A DNA stretch of 64,000 nucleotides from Rhodococcus erythropolis NBRC 15567 (GTDB taxonomy: Bacteria > Actinomycetota > Actinomycetes > Mycobacteriales > Mycobacteriaceae), in NCBI RefSeq assembly GCF_001552595.1, contig NZ_BCRM01000009.1:1-64000 (forward strand), in the 5' to 3' direction. The notes under the pieces were generated by a model. That model was given only the letters and a program-made list of their open reading frames with translations. It was not told the origin of the DNA and searched no databases. Within the stretch, counting starts at the first letter, position 1. The number at the start of each line of letters is the position of its first letter. Below, in pieces: positions 8,430 to 18,672 of the stretch. A program made the translations under genes and the position numbers.

Positions 8430-9308
8430 CTACTCTCTGTGCCCTTCGGCAATGCGATCGAACAAGCTCTGGCACTCCGCGTTCAATTCGCCGGAGTGAT
8501 CGTCGAGCGCTGCCTCGGCGGTTTTCATCAGCGTCGTGAAGTCGCCGAGCGTCTCGGCCGCCGTGTCCACCTGTGAGGTGGCATCGAACAGTGCTTTTCG
8601 TGTCGCACCTGCATACGGATTGCCCGCTTGTACGTCCCAGTACACCTCCGGTTCGCCGCCGGCTATCCGCGCCAGGAGCGCGAGCAAGGTCCGATGCGGG
8701 GGAGGGGCTACCGCGAGGAGTTCGTCCGCGGAAACTCCGAGTTCGGCCAGGGCAACGCCGAAAGCCAGCACCGACGCGTGTGTCAGAACCTGGGTAGCCG
8801 CGGCCAACCGGTCGTGACGATCGGCGTCCATCACCGCGACCGACGCTCCCCACGAGCGCACGACGTCGAGGAATCTGACGGACTGCGGACCGTCGACGTA
8901 CGGCACTGCGATGACGGCCCGACCGCGTGGGCCGAGCGACGGACGGAACATGGGGTTGAGTCCGAGGAACTCCCCTTCTCGGCCGGCGTCGGCGATTGCC
9001 GCGTCCATCCGCGATTTGACCGACAGCGTGTCCACAACGAGAGCGCCGGATGTTCGAAGGCTCGGTAGTGCGGCTAGAGCGACCTGTTCGGGAACGGCGA
9101 GCACGATGACGCTCGAGGACTCCACGTGTGCGAGGACCCGGTCACTGGGTTTCGTTATGTCTCCGACGACTACATCTCCGTCAGGATCGCTGCCTGCTGG
9201 GTCGACGACGGTGACCGTCGACCCCCCGCCGCGAAGCAGTTCGACGAACATGGATCCGACGGCACCCAGCCCGCCGACAACCGTCGCTGTGCCTGATGCC
9301 GCCGTCAT
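8430..9308 (-). CDS. papC: Prephenate dehydrogenase family, likely 4-amino-4-deoxyprephenate dehydrogenase (PapC-like)
   Basis: A 292-residue NAD(P)-dependent dehydrogenase with an N-terminal Rossmann motif (VVGGLGAVGS) and the helical C-terminal domain of TyrA-type enzymes, including DRHDRLAAATQVLTH. Sequence alone does not separate prephenate from aminodeoxyprephenate use. The operon settles it: it sits eight bases after aminodeoxychorismate synthase and six before the N-oxygenase, the PapA/B/C arrangement of chloramphenicol and pristinamycin pathways. The product would be p-aminophenylpyruvate after oxidative decarboxylation. Confidence 0.85.
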   Translation of the reverse strand: MTAASGTATVVGGLGAVGSMFVELLRGGGSTVTVVDPAGSDPDGDVVVGDITKPSDRVLAHVESSSVIVLAVPEQVALAALPSLRTSGALVVDTLSVKSRMDAAIADAGREGEFLGLNPMFRPSLGPRGRAVIAVPYVDGPQSVRFLDVVRSWGASVAVMDADRHDRLAAATQVLTHASVLAFGVALAELGVSADELLAVAPPPHRTLLALLARIAGGEPEVYWDVQAGNPYAGATRKALFDATSQVDTAAETLGDFTTLMKTAEAALDDHSGELNAECQSLFDRIAEGHRE

Positions 9309-9316
9309 GGCTGGAT

Positions 9317-11401
9317 CTACCCGCCGTACTCGAGGACCCGCGAGGACACCGCATCGAGTGCACGGAGCAGAGTGGACGCCTTGACCGTGGTCTCGTCGAA
9401 TTCTTCTTCCGGGTCGGACAACGCTGTGATGGCACCGCCGATTCCGAAGGTCACGCCGCTCTCGGTGCAGACCAGCGACCGGATCACGATCGAGAGGTCC
9501 GCGGCGCCACCGAGGGCGAAGTACCCGATCGATCCCGAGTAGACCCCGCGTGGGCCGGATTCGAGGCGGTCGATGATCTCCATCGTCCGTACTTTCGGGG
9601 CGCCGGTCATCGATCCGCCGGGGAACGCGGCACGGACGCAGTCCACCGCGGACGACCCCGGACTCAGATGTCCACGCACCGTCGACACCATTTGGTGAAC
9701 GGACGAGTACGACTCGATCGCGAACAGCCTCGGAACGTGGACACTTCCCGGAACGCAGACCTTGGTGAGGTCGTTGCGAGTGAGGTCCACGATCATCAGG
9801 TTCTCGGCGCGGTCCTTCTCGCTGTCGAGCAGGTCCTGCCGTAGGGCAGCGTCACGCGCTCGGGTGACGCCGCGCGGGCGGGTCCCTTTGATCGGCTTGG
9901 ACTCGACGTTGCCGTCCGAGTCGACACGAAGGAACCGCTCAGGCGAGGCCGAGACCACCGAGATTCCGGTGAAGTCGAGAAGTGCGCTGTACGGCGTCGG
10001 ATTGATCGAGCGCAGATACTCGAACGCCTGCTGTGCATCGATCGTCTCGTCGACGCTCGCCATGTTGGTCAGACACACCTCGTAGGACTCACCTGCCCGG
10101 ATCTCCGAGAGGGCCGTTCCGATCAACGACAGGTACTGATCGCGATCATGCCGAAGGCGAGCCTGCGTCCAGACGGTGTCGCTGATCAGCGGAACCGGGG
10201 TGCGTTCCGGAAGGTCCGCGCCGATCCGCGCCAAGGTGTCGACGGTCGATTCGAGCCAATCGTCATAGCCGGCGTCCCGGACTTTCTCGCGCAACCTCAA
10301 AACGTGAGTGCGGCCGACGGTGTGATCGATGACGACGGCGCGATCGGCAAACACCAGAGCGGCATCAGGAGTGGGTGCCGGATGGACTGCCCTTCCTCCG
10401 GTCTGTGCTTTCAGTTCGTAGCCGAGGTAGCCCACGTAGCCGAGGTTGAAGTCGAGTTCCGGATGCGAGGGCACGAAGCGCGTCGCGAGTTGTGCGTCCA
10501 AGTAATCGAAGAACGGAACTCGAATGTGCTCGTCGGACAAGCCTTTTCGGCTGACAGTCAGTACCTCGGCTTGCACGTCGTACGTGATGAACTCGGCCAG
10601 CGGCCCCGACGAATCGCCGAGAATCGAAAAGCGCGCACTCGGCTCTGCGGTTGCCGCGCGGTCCAGCCAGAACGCGTTCGGGCCGTCGGCGAACAGTGCT
10701 GCATAGGCCGCAGACGGGTCCACTGCAAAATCGAGAGTCACGTCGTCGACGTCGTAGTTGATCGCCGGCCGCAGGTCGGGTGTTTGCGAAGTCGGTTCGG
10801 GTCGGATCACCGAATCCAGAGTGCGTCCGACGGACAGATCGCGGAAGTTCGCGAGCAAATCTATGCCGAACTCGGTACTGATGGACTCCGGATGGAACTG
10901 AACGCCCCACATCGGCTTGGTCCGGTGCCGGACACCCATGAGCAGTCCGTCGGACGTCCACGCGGTACGAACGAAGGCGTTCGGCAGATTCTCGACGGTC
11001 AACGAGTGGTAGCGAACAGCTCGGAACGGCGACGGAAGTCCGGCAAAGATGCCCGAGCCGTCGTGATCGATCAGCGAAATTCGGCCGTGCATCGGTACGG
11101 GCGCAACCACCACGTCCGCGCCGAACAACTCGCACAGGCCCTGGTGGCCGAGACAGACACCGAGAAGTGGGAGAGGCGCTTCTTCGATGAAACGGCGGCT
11201 GATTCCGAAATCACGGTCGCGATCCGGCCGGCCGGGACCTGGGGAGATGACCACGTTGTCGTATGACGCGAGATCGATGGAATCCCAATCCGCGTCGTTG
11301 CGGACCACGGTCGGCACAACCCCGTTGACCTCGGTCAACAGGGTGAACAGGTTGTAGGTGAACGAGTCGTAATTGTCCACCAGAAGGGTGCGGGAACTCA
11401 T
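9317..11401 (-). CDS. papA: Fused 4-amino-4-deoxychorismate synthase (PabA-PabB / PapA-like)
   Basis: A 694-residue fusion. The N-terminal glutamine amidotransferase has the nucleophile in GVCLGHQ (Cys83) and the HPES dyad (His170, Glu172). The C-terminal chorismate-binding domain contains PIKGTRPRG, whose lysine marks aminodeoxychorismate synthases rather than anthranilate synthases (usually PIAGT), and GAPKVRTMEI near the end. It converts chorismate and glutamine to 4-amino-4-deoxychorismate. The fused form and the adjacent mutase and dehydrogenase point to p-aminophenylalanine supply and not to folate. Its start overlaps the mutase gene by four bases. Confidence 0.92.
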   Translation of the reverse strand: MSSRTLLVDNYDSFTYNLFTLLTEVNGVVPTVVRNDADWDSIDLASYDNVVISPGPGRPDRDRDFGISRRFIEEAPLPLLGVCLGHQGLCELFGADVVVAPVPMHGRISLIDHDGSGIFAGLPSPFRAVRYHSLTVENLPNAFVRTAWTSDGLLMGVRHRTKPMWGVQFHPESISTEFGIDLLANFRDLSVGRTLDSVIRPEPTSQTPDLRPAINYDVDDVTLDFAVDPSAAYAALFADGPNAFWLDRAATAEPSARFSILGDSSGPLAEFITYDVQAEVLTVSRKGLSDEHIRVPFFDYLDAQLATRFVPSHPELDFNLGYVGYLGYELKAQTGGRAVHPAPTPDAALVFADRAVVIDHTVGRTHVLRLREKVRDAGYDDWLESTVDTLARIGADLPERTPVPLISDTVWTQARLRHDRDQYLSLIGTALSEIRAGESYEVCLTNMASVDETIDAQQAFEYLRSINPTPYSALLDFTGISVVSASPERFLRVDSDGNVESKPIKGTRPRGVTRARDAALRQDLLDSEKDRAENLMIVDLTRNDLTKVCVPGSVHVPRLFAIESYSSVHQMVSTVRGHLSPGSSAVDCVRAAFPGGSMTGAPKVRTMEIIDRLESGPRGVYSGSIGYFALGGAADLSIVIRSLVCTESGVTFGIGGAITALSDPEEEFDETTVKASTLLRALDAVSSRVLEYGG

Positions 11402-11922
11402 GTCGATGATCCTGATCTCGGTCCGACGGATTCCCGAACAGTGTCCTCCTCCTCAACAGGTGCGTTGATCACCAGGTCTTCGAGTCGACAGGTCTCGGCA
11501 ATCATCAGCTCGTACAGGGCGTTGAAGAAGTCGGGGGAGAGGTCGTGTCTACGGGCGAATTCACGCGCCCGCTCCTGCACGAGGCGGACGCGGCCGGGTT
11601 GCATCATCGGAACCTCGCGGGAGCGCTTCCACTCGCCGATGCGTAGGCAGAGTTCCAGCCGCTGCCGCACCGTCTCGAGAAGTAGAGCGTCGATGGCGTC
11701 GAGGTCGCGCCGGAAGCTGTCCAATCCCTCGGCCTCGTCCGGATACGACGAGGTCTGCGTGCCTGCTTCGGAACTCGTTGTGGTCAAGAACTCTTCCACG
11801 AGGCCTCCCGGTGCTCGGCGTGACGCGAGGTCGACAATGTGGTGCCCGGAACGCAACCCACCTCCGGACACCGGCACCCCGACCGACCATCGCCGTTCGG
11901 GGAGGTGTTCCACGATCGTCAT
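11398..11922 (-). CDS. papB: Chorismate mutase family, likely 4-amino-4-deoxychorismate mutase (PapB-like)
   Basis: A 174-residue protein. Residues from about 66 form a type II (AroQ) chorismate mutase helix set: LDSFRRDLDAIDALLLETV, then RLELCLRIGEWKRSREVPMM and LVQERAREFARRHDL, containing the Arg, Lys and Glu residues of that fold. The first 60 or so residues are an extra low-complexity N-terminus of unknown role; a later start is possible. As first gene of the four-gene operon it would rearrange aminodeoxychorismate to aminodeoxyprephenate. Confidence 0.85.
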   Translation of the reverse strand: MTIVEHLPERRWSVGVPVSGGGLRSGHHIVDLASRRAPGGLVEEFLTTTSSEAGTQTSSYPDEAEGLDSFRRDLDAIDALLLETVRQRLELCLRIGEWKRSREVPMMQPGRVRLVQERAREFARRHDLSPDFFNALYELMIAETCRLEDLVINAPVEEEDTVRESVGPRSGSST

Positions 11923-12007
11923 TCGCCGAAACCTGCGGTGGTGCCTAATTCTGCGAAACCTGTTTGGCGGGCGAATCAGGTTGCGATGCAGGCGGGTTCG
12001 TGAGTGC

Positions 12008-12484
12008 CTACTTGGGGGAGACCCAGGTGGTGATTTCGGCGTGGACTACTTCCTTGCCGCCACGGTCGAAGATCGAGATGGGAACGAGAAGTTCCGTGCC
12101 ACTCTCGATCGCCGCGAAGTCCGGCAAAGTCTCGAGTCGGGCGACCGCCCGCAGGCCGGTCTCGGCCTTGGCGAGGTAGTCGACCTTCATGGACTTGGGG
12201 ATCCAGCGGTGCGAGTTCGGAACCGTCGCTTCGCTCAGCATGCCCATTGCGACCTCCGCGAGATTGCATGCTGCGATCGCGTGAAAAGTGCCGAGATGGT
12301 TGTGGACGCCCCACCATTTGGGGGAGCGGACCTCGCACAGGCCCGGTTCCAACTTGGTCACCCGGGGGAGAACGGAGGCGAAGTAGGGCACGCGAATGGA
12401 CATCGCCGCCGAGAAAACTGCATGTCCGAGGGCGTTGTCCGGCAATTTCTGCCATCCGCGATAGGTGGGGCTGGAAGTAGTCAT
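12008..12484 (-). CDS. DUF4442 / hotdog-fold thioesterase-like protein
   Basis: A 158-residue single-domain protein resembling the DUF4442 hotdog family (related to PaaI-type thioesterases). The segment KWWGVHNHLGTFHAIAACNLAE fits the hotdog helix region; no family-defining catalytic residue can be proven from sequence alone. It probably acts on an acyl-CoA or acyl-ACP. It is a single gene between the N-oxygenase operon and the ribosomal cluster, apparently transcribed from a leaderless promoter overlapping a palindrome. Confidence 0.75.
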   Translation of the reverse strand: MTTSSPTYRGWQKLPDNALGHAVFSAAMSIRVPYFASVLPRVTKLEPGLCEVRSPKWWGVHNHLGTFHAIAACNLAEVAMGMLSEATVPNSHRWIPKSMKVDYLAKAETGLRAVARLETLPDFAAIESGTELLVPISIFDRGGKEVVHAEITTWVSPK

Positions 12485-12490
12485 CGGACT

Positions 12491-12508
12491 ATCTTACTTC
12501 TGAGTAAG
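12491..12508 (-). promoter_or_regulatory. Leaderless -10 element overlapping a palindromic operator candidate
   Basis: On the minus strand TAAGAT lies six bases before the ATG of the DUF4442 gene, with no Shine-Dalgarno, which fits a leaderless transcript. The perfect inverted repeat CTTACT-N4-AGTAAG (12493-12508) overlaps this -10 box and looks like a repressor site. The binding protein is unknown. Confidence 0.5.
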
Positions 12509-13059
12509 GTTGTTGTCGCGCAGCTCACTCGGAAAGGCTGGTTCGGGGGAGTTGAGGAATCGGGCCAGGTACGGCATACTGGTCGGGTTGCCTTGTCCGG
12601 GACGCGGTCGTTTGCGGCCGTGATCGGGTAAGGGTAAGACGTCACAGACGATCGATCGCAGATCCCGTCAGGGTAATCGGGTCAACGACTGTGACCATGC
12701 AAGACATGCAAGACGAGAAGTAATGCAGGACGGAAGCAGTACCTACTTTGTGTTCGACATCGAACACGTCCGGTACGCATCACGCGCCAGATGATCGAAA
12801 GATTGTCCGGCGCAGGATGAGTGAGAAGGCGACACGCCCGACCGCGTGTACCGGAGAACAATGACAAACGAACAGCGGCAGCAGATCCTGATCTGATCCG
12901 ATGCTCGGTTTACCGCTAACACGGTCTTCCGAACTTTCGGACTTGGTCCCGATCGCTTCAGTGTTCGTCGTGTCATCGTCCAGGCAAGGACTGTGCAGAC
13001 GAGGTAGCTCGAGCCTGACCAGGCGGGCTACGAAACGCGGCAAGAAAAGGACACTAAGC
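12509..13059 (+). other. Long leader region upstream of the S10 ribosomal operon
   Basis: About 550 bases without a convincing gene. A possible promoter is TTGCGG (12612-12617), 17 bases, TAAGAC (12635-12640). Downstream is a tandem 9-base repeat CATGCAAGA (12696-12713) inside an 8-codon ORF (ATG 12697, MQDMQDEK), whose TAA overlaps the ATG of a second short ORF of about 23 codons. The length suggests a long, possibly regulated mRNA leader for rpsJ, but no known riboswitch or ribosomal-protein binding fold was recognised. Confidence 0.35.
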
Positions 13060-13365
13060 GTGGCGGGACAAAAGATCCGCATCAGGCTCAAGGCCTACGA
13101 CCACGAGGCGATCGACGCGTCAGCGCGCAAGATCGTCGAGACGGTAACCCGTACGGGTGCCCGCGTCGTTGGACCTGTGCCGTTGCCGACCGAGAAGAAC
13201 GTATATTGCGTCATCCGCTCGCCGCACAAGTACAAGGACTCGCGCGAGCACTTCGAGATGCGTACTCACAAGCGGCTGATCGACATTCTCGACCCGACGC
13301 CGAAGACGGTTGACGCGCTCATGCGCATCGACCTTCCGGCCAGTGTCGACGTGAACATTCAGTGA
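13060..13365 (+). CDS. rpsJ: 30S ribosomal protein S10
   Basis: This 101-residue protein starts at GTG 13060 ([15 protein letters not shown]), the standard S10 N-terminus, and spans the full family length to the VDVNIQ end. S10 binds the 30S head and also acts in transcription antitermination with NusB. It is the first gene of the S10 operon, after a long leader. The start excludes 53 upstream in-frame codons that do not resemble S10. Confidence 0.98.
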   Translation: MAGQKIRIRLKAYDHEAIDASARKIVETVTRTGARVVGPVPLPTEKNVYCVIRSPHKYKDSREHFEMRTHKRLIDILDPTPKTVDALMRIDLPASVDVNIQ

Positions 13366-13382
13366 CGGCGGAGACAAAAACA

Positions 13383-14039
13383 ATGACTGATACCAAGATC
13401 AAGGGAATCCTGGGCACCAAGCTCGGCATGACCCAGGTCTTCGACGAGAACAACCGGGTTGTCCCGGTCACCGTCGTGAAGGCTGGGCCGAACGTCGTAA
13501 CCCAGATCCGTACCGAAGAGCGTGACGGCTACAGCGCCGTTCAGCTCGCGTTCGGCGCCATCGACCCGCGCAAGGTGAACAAGCCGACTTCCGGCCAGTT
13601 CACCAAGGCTGGTGTGACCCCGCGTCGCCACGTAGTGGAGCTCCGCGTTGCGGACACCTCCGACTACGAGGTCGGCCAGGAACTCACCGCCGAGGTCTTC
13701 GAGGACGGCGCATACGTCGACGTCACCGGAACCAGCAAGGGCAAGGGCTTCGCCGGAACCATGAAGCGTCACGGCTTCAAGGGACAGGGCGCGTCGCACG
13801 GTACCCAGGCTGTTCACCGCCGCCCGGGCTCCATCGGTGGCTGTGCAACTCCCGGCCGCGTGTTCAAGGGCATGCGCATGTCCGGACGCATGGGTAGCGA
13901 CCGCATCACGACGCAGAACCTCTCGGTCCACAAGGTGGATGCCGAGAACGGCCTGCTGCTGATCAAGGGTGCGATCCCCGGCCGCAAGGGCGGCCTCGTG
14001 ATCGTCAAGAGTGCAGTGAAGGGTGGTGCACGGGCATGA
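13383..14039 (+). CDS. rplC: 50S ribosomal protein L3
   Basis: L3 has 218 residues from ATG 13383 ([20 protein letters not shown]), with a purine-rich GGCGGAG about 11 bases upstream. An in-frame GTG at 13362 overlapping the rpsJ stop is less likely. The central [19 protein letters not shown] loop is the part of L3 that reaches towards the peptidyl transferase centre. It follows rpsJ in the S10 operon and overlaps rplD by four bases. Confidence 0.97.
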   Translation: MTDTKIKGILGTKLGMTQVFDENNRVVPVTVVKAGPNVVTQIRTEERDGYSAVQLAFGAIDPRKVNKPTSGQFTKAGVTPRRHVVELRVADTSDYEVGQELTAEVFEDGAYVDVTGTSKGKGFAGTMKRHGFKGQGASHGTQAVHRRPGSIGGCATPGRVFKGMRMSGRMGSDRITTQNLSVHKVDAENGLLLIKGAIPGRKGGLVIVKSAVKGGARA

Positions 14040-14710
14040 CCAGCACCGAGACCAAGTTGACCCTGGACGTCAAGGTCGCCGGCGGCAAGACCAACGGCAC
14101 CGTCGATCTCCCCGCTGAGATCTTCGACGCTCCGGCCAACATCGCGCTTCTCCATCAGGTTGTCGTCGCGCAGCTCGCAGCTGCTCGTCAGGGAACCCAC
14201 TCCACCAAGACCCGCGGCGACGTCCGCGGCGGTGGCAAGAAGCCGTACCGCCAGAAGGGCACCGGCCGCGCACGCCAGGGCTCGACTCGCGCACCGCAGT
14301 TCGTCGGCGGCGGAACCGTTCACGGCCCGCAGCCGCGTGACTACAGCCAGCGCACCCCCAAGAAGATGAAGGCAGCCGCTCTTCGCGGAGCCCTCTCTGA
14401 CCGCGCACGCAACGAGCGCATCCACGTCATCACGGAACTGGTTGCAGGGCAGACGCCTTCGACCAAGGGCGCAATCGCGTTCCTCGGTGAGATTTCGGAT
14501 CGCAAGAAGCTGCTGCTCGTCGTGGGTCGCCAGGATGTAGCCGCTTGGAAGAGCGTGCAGAACCTGGAAGGCGTGCATCCCATTGCACCCGACCAGCTCA
14601 ACACCTACGACGTGCTCAATGCAGACGATGTCGTGTTCAGCGTCGAGGCACTCAACGCGTTCATCCACGGGCCCGCAGAGAGCGCTCAGAACAAGGAGGA
14701 CGCCAAGTGA
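14036..14710 (+). CDS. rplD: 50S ribosomal protein L4
   Basis: L4 has 224 residues, coupled to rplC by an ATGA overlap. The conserved loop [19 protein letters not shown], which lines the peptide exit tunnel and contains macrolide-relevant residues in other bacteria, is intact and wild-type looking. In E. coli L4 represses its own operon by binding the S10 leader; the long leader here invites the same question, but there is no sequence proof. Confidence 0.97.
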   Translation: MTSTETKLTLDVKVAGGKTNGTVDLPAEIFDAPANIALLHQVVVAQLAAARQGTHSTKTRGDVRGGGKKPYRQKGTGRARQGSTRAPQFVGGGTVHGPQPRDYSQRTPKKMKAAALRGALSDRARNERIHVITELVAGQTPSTKGAIAFLGEISDRKKLLLVVGRQDVAAWKSVQNLEGVHPIAPDQLNTYDVLNADDVVFSVEALNAFIHGPAESAQNKEDAK

Positions 14711-15012
14711 GCACCATCGCTGACCCCCGCGACATCCTGCTCGCTCCGGTCATCTCCGAGAAGTCCTACGGACTGATCGAGGAAGGCACCTACACCTTCC
14801 TGGTGCACCCGGACTCGAACAAGACGCAGATCAAGATTGCCGTCGAGAAGGTCTTCGGCGTCAAGGTGACCAGCGTCAACACCGCCAACCGTCAGGGCAA
14901 GCGTAAGCGGACCCGATTCGGTTACGGCAAGCGCAAGGACACCAAGCGCGCGCTCGTGACCCTGTCCGCTGACAGCAAGCCCATCGAGATCTTCGGAGGA
15001 CCGGTCGCGTAA
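14707..15012 (+). CDS. rplW: 50S ribosomal protein L23
   Basis: L23 has 101 residues from GTG 14707, overlapping the rplD stop (GTGA). [15 protein letters not shown] near the N-terminus and the basic segment [15 protein letters not shown] are typical. L23 lies at the tunnel exit and is the docking site for trigger factor and SRP. The upstream in-frame extension to 14545 lies inside rplD and is not used. Confidence 0.97.
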   Translation: MSTIADPRDILLAPVISEKSYGLIEEGTYTFLVHPDSNKTQIKIAVEKVFGVKVTSVNTANRQGKRKRTRFGYGKRKDTKRALVTLSADSKPIEIFGGPVA

Positions 15013-15051
15013 GCGCCGGGACTTGACGAGACATAGAGGACGAGAAGACTC

Positions 15052-15888
15052 ATGGCAATCCGTAAGTACAAGCCGACAACACCGGGCCGTCGTGGCTCGA
15101 GCGTCTCGGACTTCGCCGAGATCACTCGGTCAACCCCCGAGAAGTCGCTGGTTCGCCCGCTGCACGGTCGCGGTGGACGTAACGCACACGGTCGTATCAC
15201 CACCCGTCACAAGGGTGGCGGACACAAGCGTGCATACCGACTGATCGATTTCCGTCGCAACGACAAGGACGGCATCCCGGCAAAGGTCGCTCACATCGAG
15301 TACGACCCCAACCGCACAGCAAACATCGCACTCCTGCATTACGCAGACGGTGAGAAGCGCTACATCATCGCCCCCAAGGGCCTGGTGCAGGGTTCACCGG
15401 TCGAGTCCGGTGCAGGCGCCGACATCAAGCCGGGCAACAACCTGCCGCTGCGCAACATCCCGACTGGTACCACCATCCACGGTGTGGAACTGCGTCCCGG
15501 CGGCGGAGCCAAGATGGCTCGTTCCGCAGGCGCCAGCATCCAGCTCCTCGGTAAGGAAGGCAGCTACGCCACGCTGCGTATGCCTTCCGGTGAAATCCGT
15601 CGCGTCGACGTGCGCTGCCGCGCATCCGTCGGCGAGGTCGGCAACGCCGAGCAGTCGAACATCAACTGGGGCAAGGCCGGCCGTATGCGTTGGAAGGGCA
15701 AGCGCCCGACCGTTCGTGGTGTCGTGATGAACCCGGTCGACCACCCGCACGGTGGCGGCGAGGGCAAGACCTCAGGTGGACGCCACCCGGTCAGCCCGTG
15801 GGGTAAGCCTGAAGGCCGTACCCGCAAGAACAAGGCAAGCGACAAGATGATCGTCCGTCGCCGCCGCACCGGCAAGAACAAGCGCTAG
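15052..15888 (+). CDS. rplB: 50S ribosomal protein L2
   Basis: L2 has 278 residues, of standard length, with [20 protein letters not shown] at the start and the conserved [20 protein letters not shown] segment containing the histidine linked to peptidyl-transferase function. It is the fifth gene of the S10 operon, preceded by a 39-base gap after rplW. Confidence 0.98.
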   Translation: MAIRKYKPTTPGRRGSSVSDFAEITRSTPEKSLVRPLHGRGGRNAHGRITTRHKGGGHKRAYRLIDFRRNDKDGIPAKVAHIEYDPNRTANIALLHYADGEKRYIIAPKGLVQGSPVESGAGADIKPGNNLPLRNIPTGTTIHGVELRPGGGAKMARSAGASIQLLGKEGSYATLRMPSGEIRRVDVRCRASVGEVGNAEQSNINWGKAGRMRWKGKRPTVRGVVMNPVDHPHGGGEGKTSGGRHPVSPWGKPEGRTRKNKASDKMIVRRRRTGKNKR

Positions 15889-15901
15889 GAGGGAGTGAAG
15901 G

Positions 15902-16179
15902 ATGCCACGCAGCCTTAAGAAGGGCCCGTTCGTCGATGACCACCTCCTCGCGAAGGTGGATGTACAGAACGAAAAGGGAACCAAGCAGGTCATCAAGACC
16001 TGGTCCCGTCGTTCGACAATCATCCCGGACTTCATCGGCCACACGTTTGCAGTTCACGACGGCCGCAAGCACGTCCCCGTGTTCGTTTCCGACTCCATGG
16101 TCGGACACAAGCTCGGAGAGTTTGCACCGACCCGCACGTTCAAGGGTCACATCAAGGATGATCGGAAGGCGAAGAGGCG

Positions 16180-16183
<4 letters not shown>
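15902..16183 (+). CDS. rpsS: 30S ribosomal protein S19
   Basis: S19 has 93 residues, beginning [16 protein letters not shown] and containing [27 protein letters not shown], diagnostic of S19 in the 30S head near S13. GGAGGGA lies about eight bases upstream of the ATG. Its 3' end overlaps rplV by four bases. Confidence 0.98.
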
Positions 16184-17390
<1,207 letters not shown>

Positions 17391-17393
17391 CGC

Positions 17394-17810
17394 ATGTTGA
17401 TCCCACGGCGGGTCAAGCACCGCAAGCAGCACCACCCGAGCCGTTCGGGTGCCGCCAAGGGCGGTACCCAGGTGACCTTCGGTGACTACGGCATCCAGGC
17501 TCTCGAGCCTGCCTACATCACCAACCGGCAGATCGAGTCCGCTCGTATCGCCATGACTCGGCACATCAAGCGTGGCGGCAAGATCTGGATCAACATCTTC
17601 CCGGATCGCCCCCTCACGAAGAAGCCGGCCGAAACCCGAATGGGTTCCGGTAAGGGTTCGCCCGAGTGGTGGATTGCCAACGTAAAGCCCGGACGCGTTC
17701 TGTTCGAGATGACATACCCCAACGAGGAGATTGCTCGTGAGGCCCTGCGCCGCGCGATGCACAAGCTCCCGTGCAAGTGCCGGATCGTGACCAGAGAGGA
17801 GCAGTTCTGA
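17394..17810 (+). CDS. rplP: 50S ribosomal protein L16
   Basis: L16 has 138 residues, starting [19 protein letters not shown], with the conserved [18 protein letters not shown] region. L16 organises the A-site side of 23S rRNA. AGGAGG lies just upstream of the ATG, and the TGA shares a base with the rpmC ATG. Confidence 0.98.
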   Translation: MLIPRRVKHRKQHHPSRSGAAKGGTQVTFGDYGIQALEPAYITNRQIESARIAMTRHIKRGGKIWINIFPDRPLTKKPAETRMGSGKGSPEWWIANVKPGRVLFEMTYPNEEIAREALRRAMHKLPCKCRIVTREEQF

Positions 17811-18046
17811 TGGCTACTGGAACCCCAGCAGCAGAGCTCCGCGAGCTCAGTGAAGACGAGCTGGTCACCCGGCTCCGTGAGTCGAAGGAAGAGCTTTTCA
17901 ACCTTCGTTTCCAGATGGCTACCGGCCAGATGGACAACAACCGACGACTGCGCACCGTTCGTCACGAGATCGCGCGCATCTACACCGTCCTGCGTGAGCG
18001 TGAGCTCGGACTCGCTGTGGGTCCGGATGCAGGTGACGCGGCATGA
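17810..18046 (+). CDS. rpmC: 50S ribosomal protein L29
   Basis: L29 has 78 residues from ATG 17810 (TGATG overlap with rplP), after a GAGAGGAG ribosome-binding site. [20 protein letters not shown] and [15 protein letters not shown] are the expected helical hairpin. The C-terminus extends about ten Gly/Ala/Asp-rich residues beyond the usual length. L29 contacts L23 at the tunnel exit. Confidence 0.96.
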   Translation: MATGTPAAELRELSEDELVTRLRESKEELFNLRFQMATGQMDNNRRLRTVRHEIARIYTVLRERELGLAVGPDAGDAA

Positions 18047-18324
18047 GTGAGGAAAAAGCAGTGAGCACAGAAGAGCGCGCGAGCCGTAAGGTCCGTGTCG
18101 GATACGTCGTGTCCGACAAGATGGAAAAGACGATCGTGGTCGAGCTCGAAGACCGCGTCAAGCACAAGCTCTACGGCAAGATCATCCGCCGTACGACCAA
18201 GGTGAAGGCGCACGACGAGAACGGCGTTGCCGGCGTCGGCGACCGCGTTCAGCTGATGGAAACCCGTCCGCTGTCCGCGACGAAGCACTGGCGTCTGGTC
18301 GAGGTCCTCGAAAAGGCCAAGTAA
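18043..18324 (+). CDS. rpsQ: 30S ribosomal protein S17
   Basis: S17 has 93 residues. The conserved [21 protein letters not shown] and [22 protein letters not shown] are present, preceded by a short acidic N-terminus. It is the last gene of the S10 unit: its stop is followed 33 bases later by a strong hairpin, and transcription of rplN restarts from its own promoter. Confidence 0.97.
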   Translation: MSEEKAVSTEERASRKVRVGYVVSDKMEKTIVVELEDRVKHKLYGKIIRRTTKVKAHDENGVAGVGDRVQLMETRPLSATKHWRLVEVLEKAK

Positions 18325-18357
18325 GCCTGATCGAATCCTCGAGCTGATCGAGTATCA

Positions 18358-18397
18358 CCGAATGGCCCGCTTCCCCTTGGGGGAGTGGGCCATTCGG
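18358..18397 (+). terminator. Terminator of the S10 operon
   Basis: CCGAATGGCCC pairs with GGGCCATTCGG, and the inner CTTCCCC/GGGGGAG arms extend the stem around a two- to four-base loop; CTTT follows. It lies between rpsQ and the rplN promoter. Confidence 0.85.
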
Positions 18398-18428
18398 CTT
18401 TCCGGGGGCTTTCCGGGGGCTTTCCGGG
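18398..18428. repeat. Triple direct repeat of about 11 bases after the S10 terminator
   Basis: CTTTCCGGGGG occurs twice in tandem followed by a third partial copy (CTTTCCGGG). It starts directly after the hairpin and supplies three short T tracts, so it may be duplicated terminator tail or simply slippage. Confidence 0.7.
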
Positions 18429-18461
18429 CGAAGGGTTCGAGTTGCGTCGAGTACGGCTGAT

Positions 18462-18490
18462 TTGGTATTCGGTGAACCCTTCCCTACAAT
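18462..18490 (+). promoter_or_regulatory. Promoter for rplN unit
   Basis: TTGGTA (18462-18467), a 17-base spacer and TACAAT (18485-18490) form a good sigma-A type promoter. The segment from TCCCTACAAT through TAGAACGGTTGCC is almost identical to the one at 20401-20420 ahead of rpsH. The leader to the rplN start is about 175 bases, without a recognised fold. Confidence 0.75.
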
Positions 18491-18672
18491 AGAACGGTTG
18501 CCTGTGGCAGAGGTGTGTCTTCACGTGCGCAGCTCGAACGGTGCTTGCAGTGATCGTCTCCCGACGTCAGTCGGTGGGACTGCAGCTCAGACACGACGCA
18601 GGTGGCAACAATGACCGCGCGCACCGGGTCGGTAATCCGTTGCGCACGAAATTCCAGGTCTAGGGAGATCAA

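Noticed and set aside
10148-11266. Plus-strand ORF of 372 codons opposite the aminodeoxychorismate synthase
   Set aside because: High-GC shadow ORF; its composition is Arg-rich without motifs, while the opposite strand has intact catalytic residues.
7446-11922. Folate (p-aminobenzoate) pathway assignment for the fused synthase
   Set aside because: No aminodeoxychorismate lyase is present, while a mutase, a dehydrogenase and an N-oxygenase are coupled to it, which fits p-aminophenylalanine.
18398-18428. Operator or iteron array after the S10 terminator
   Set aside because: Only three short GC-rich units next to a hairpin; replication slippage explains them better.
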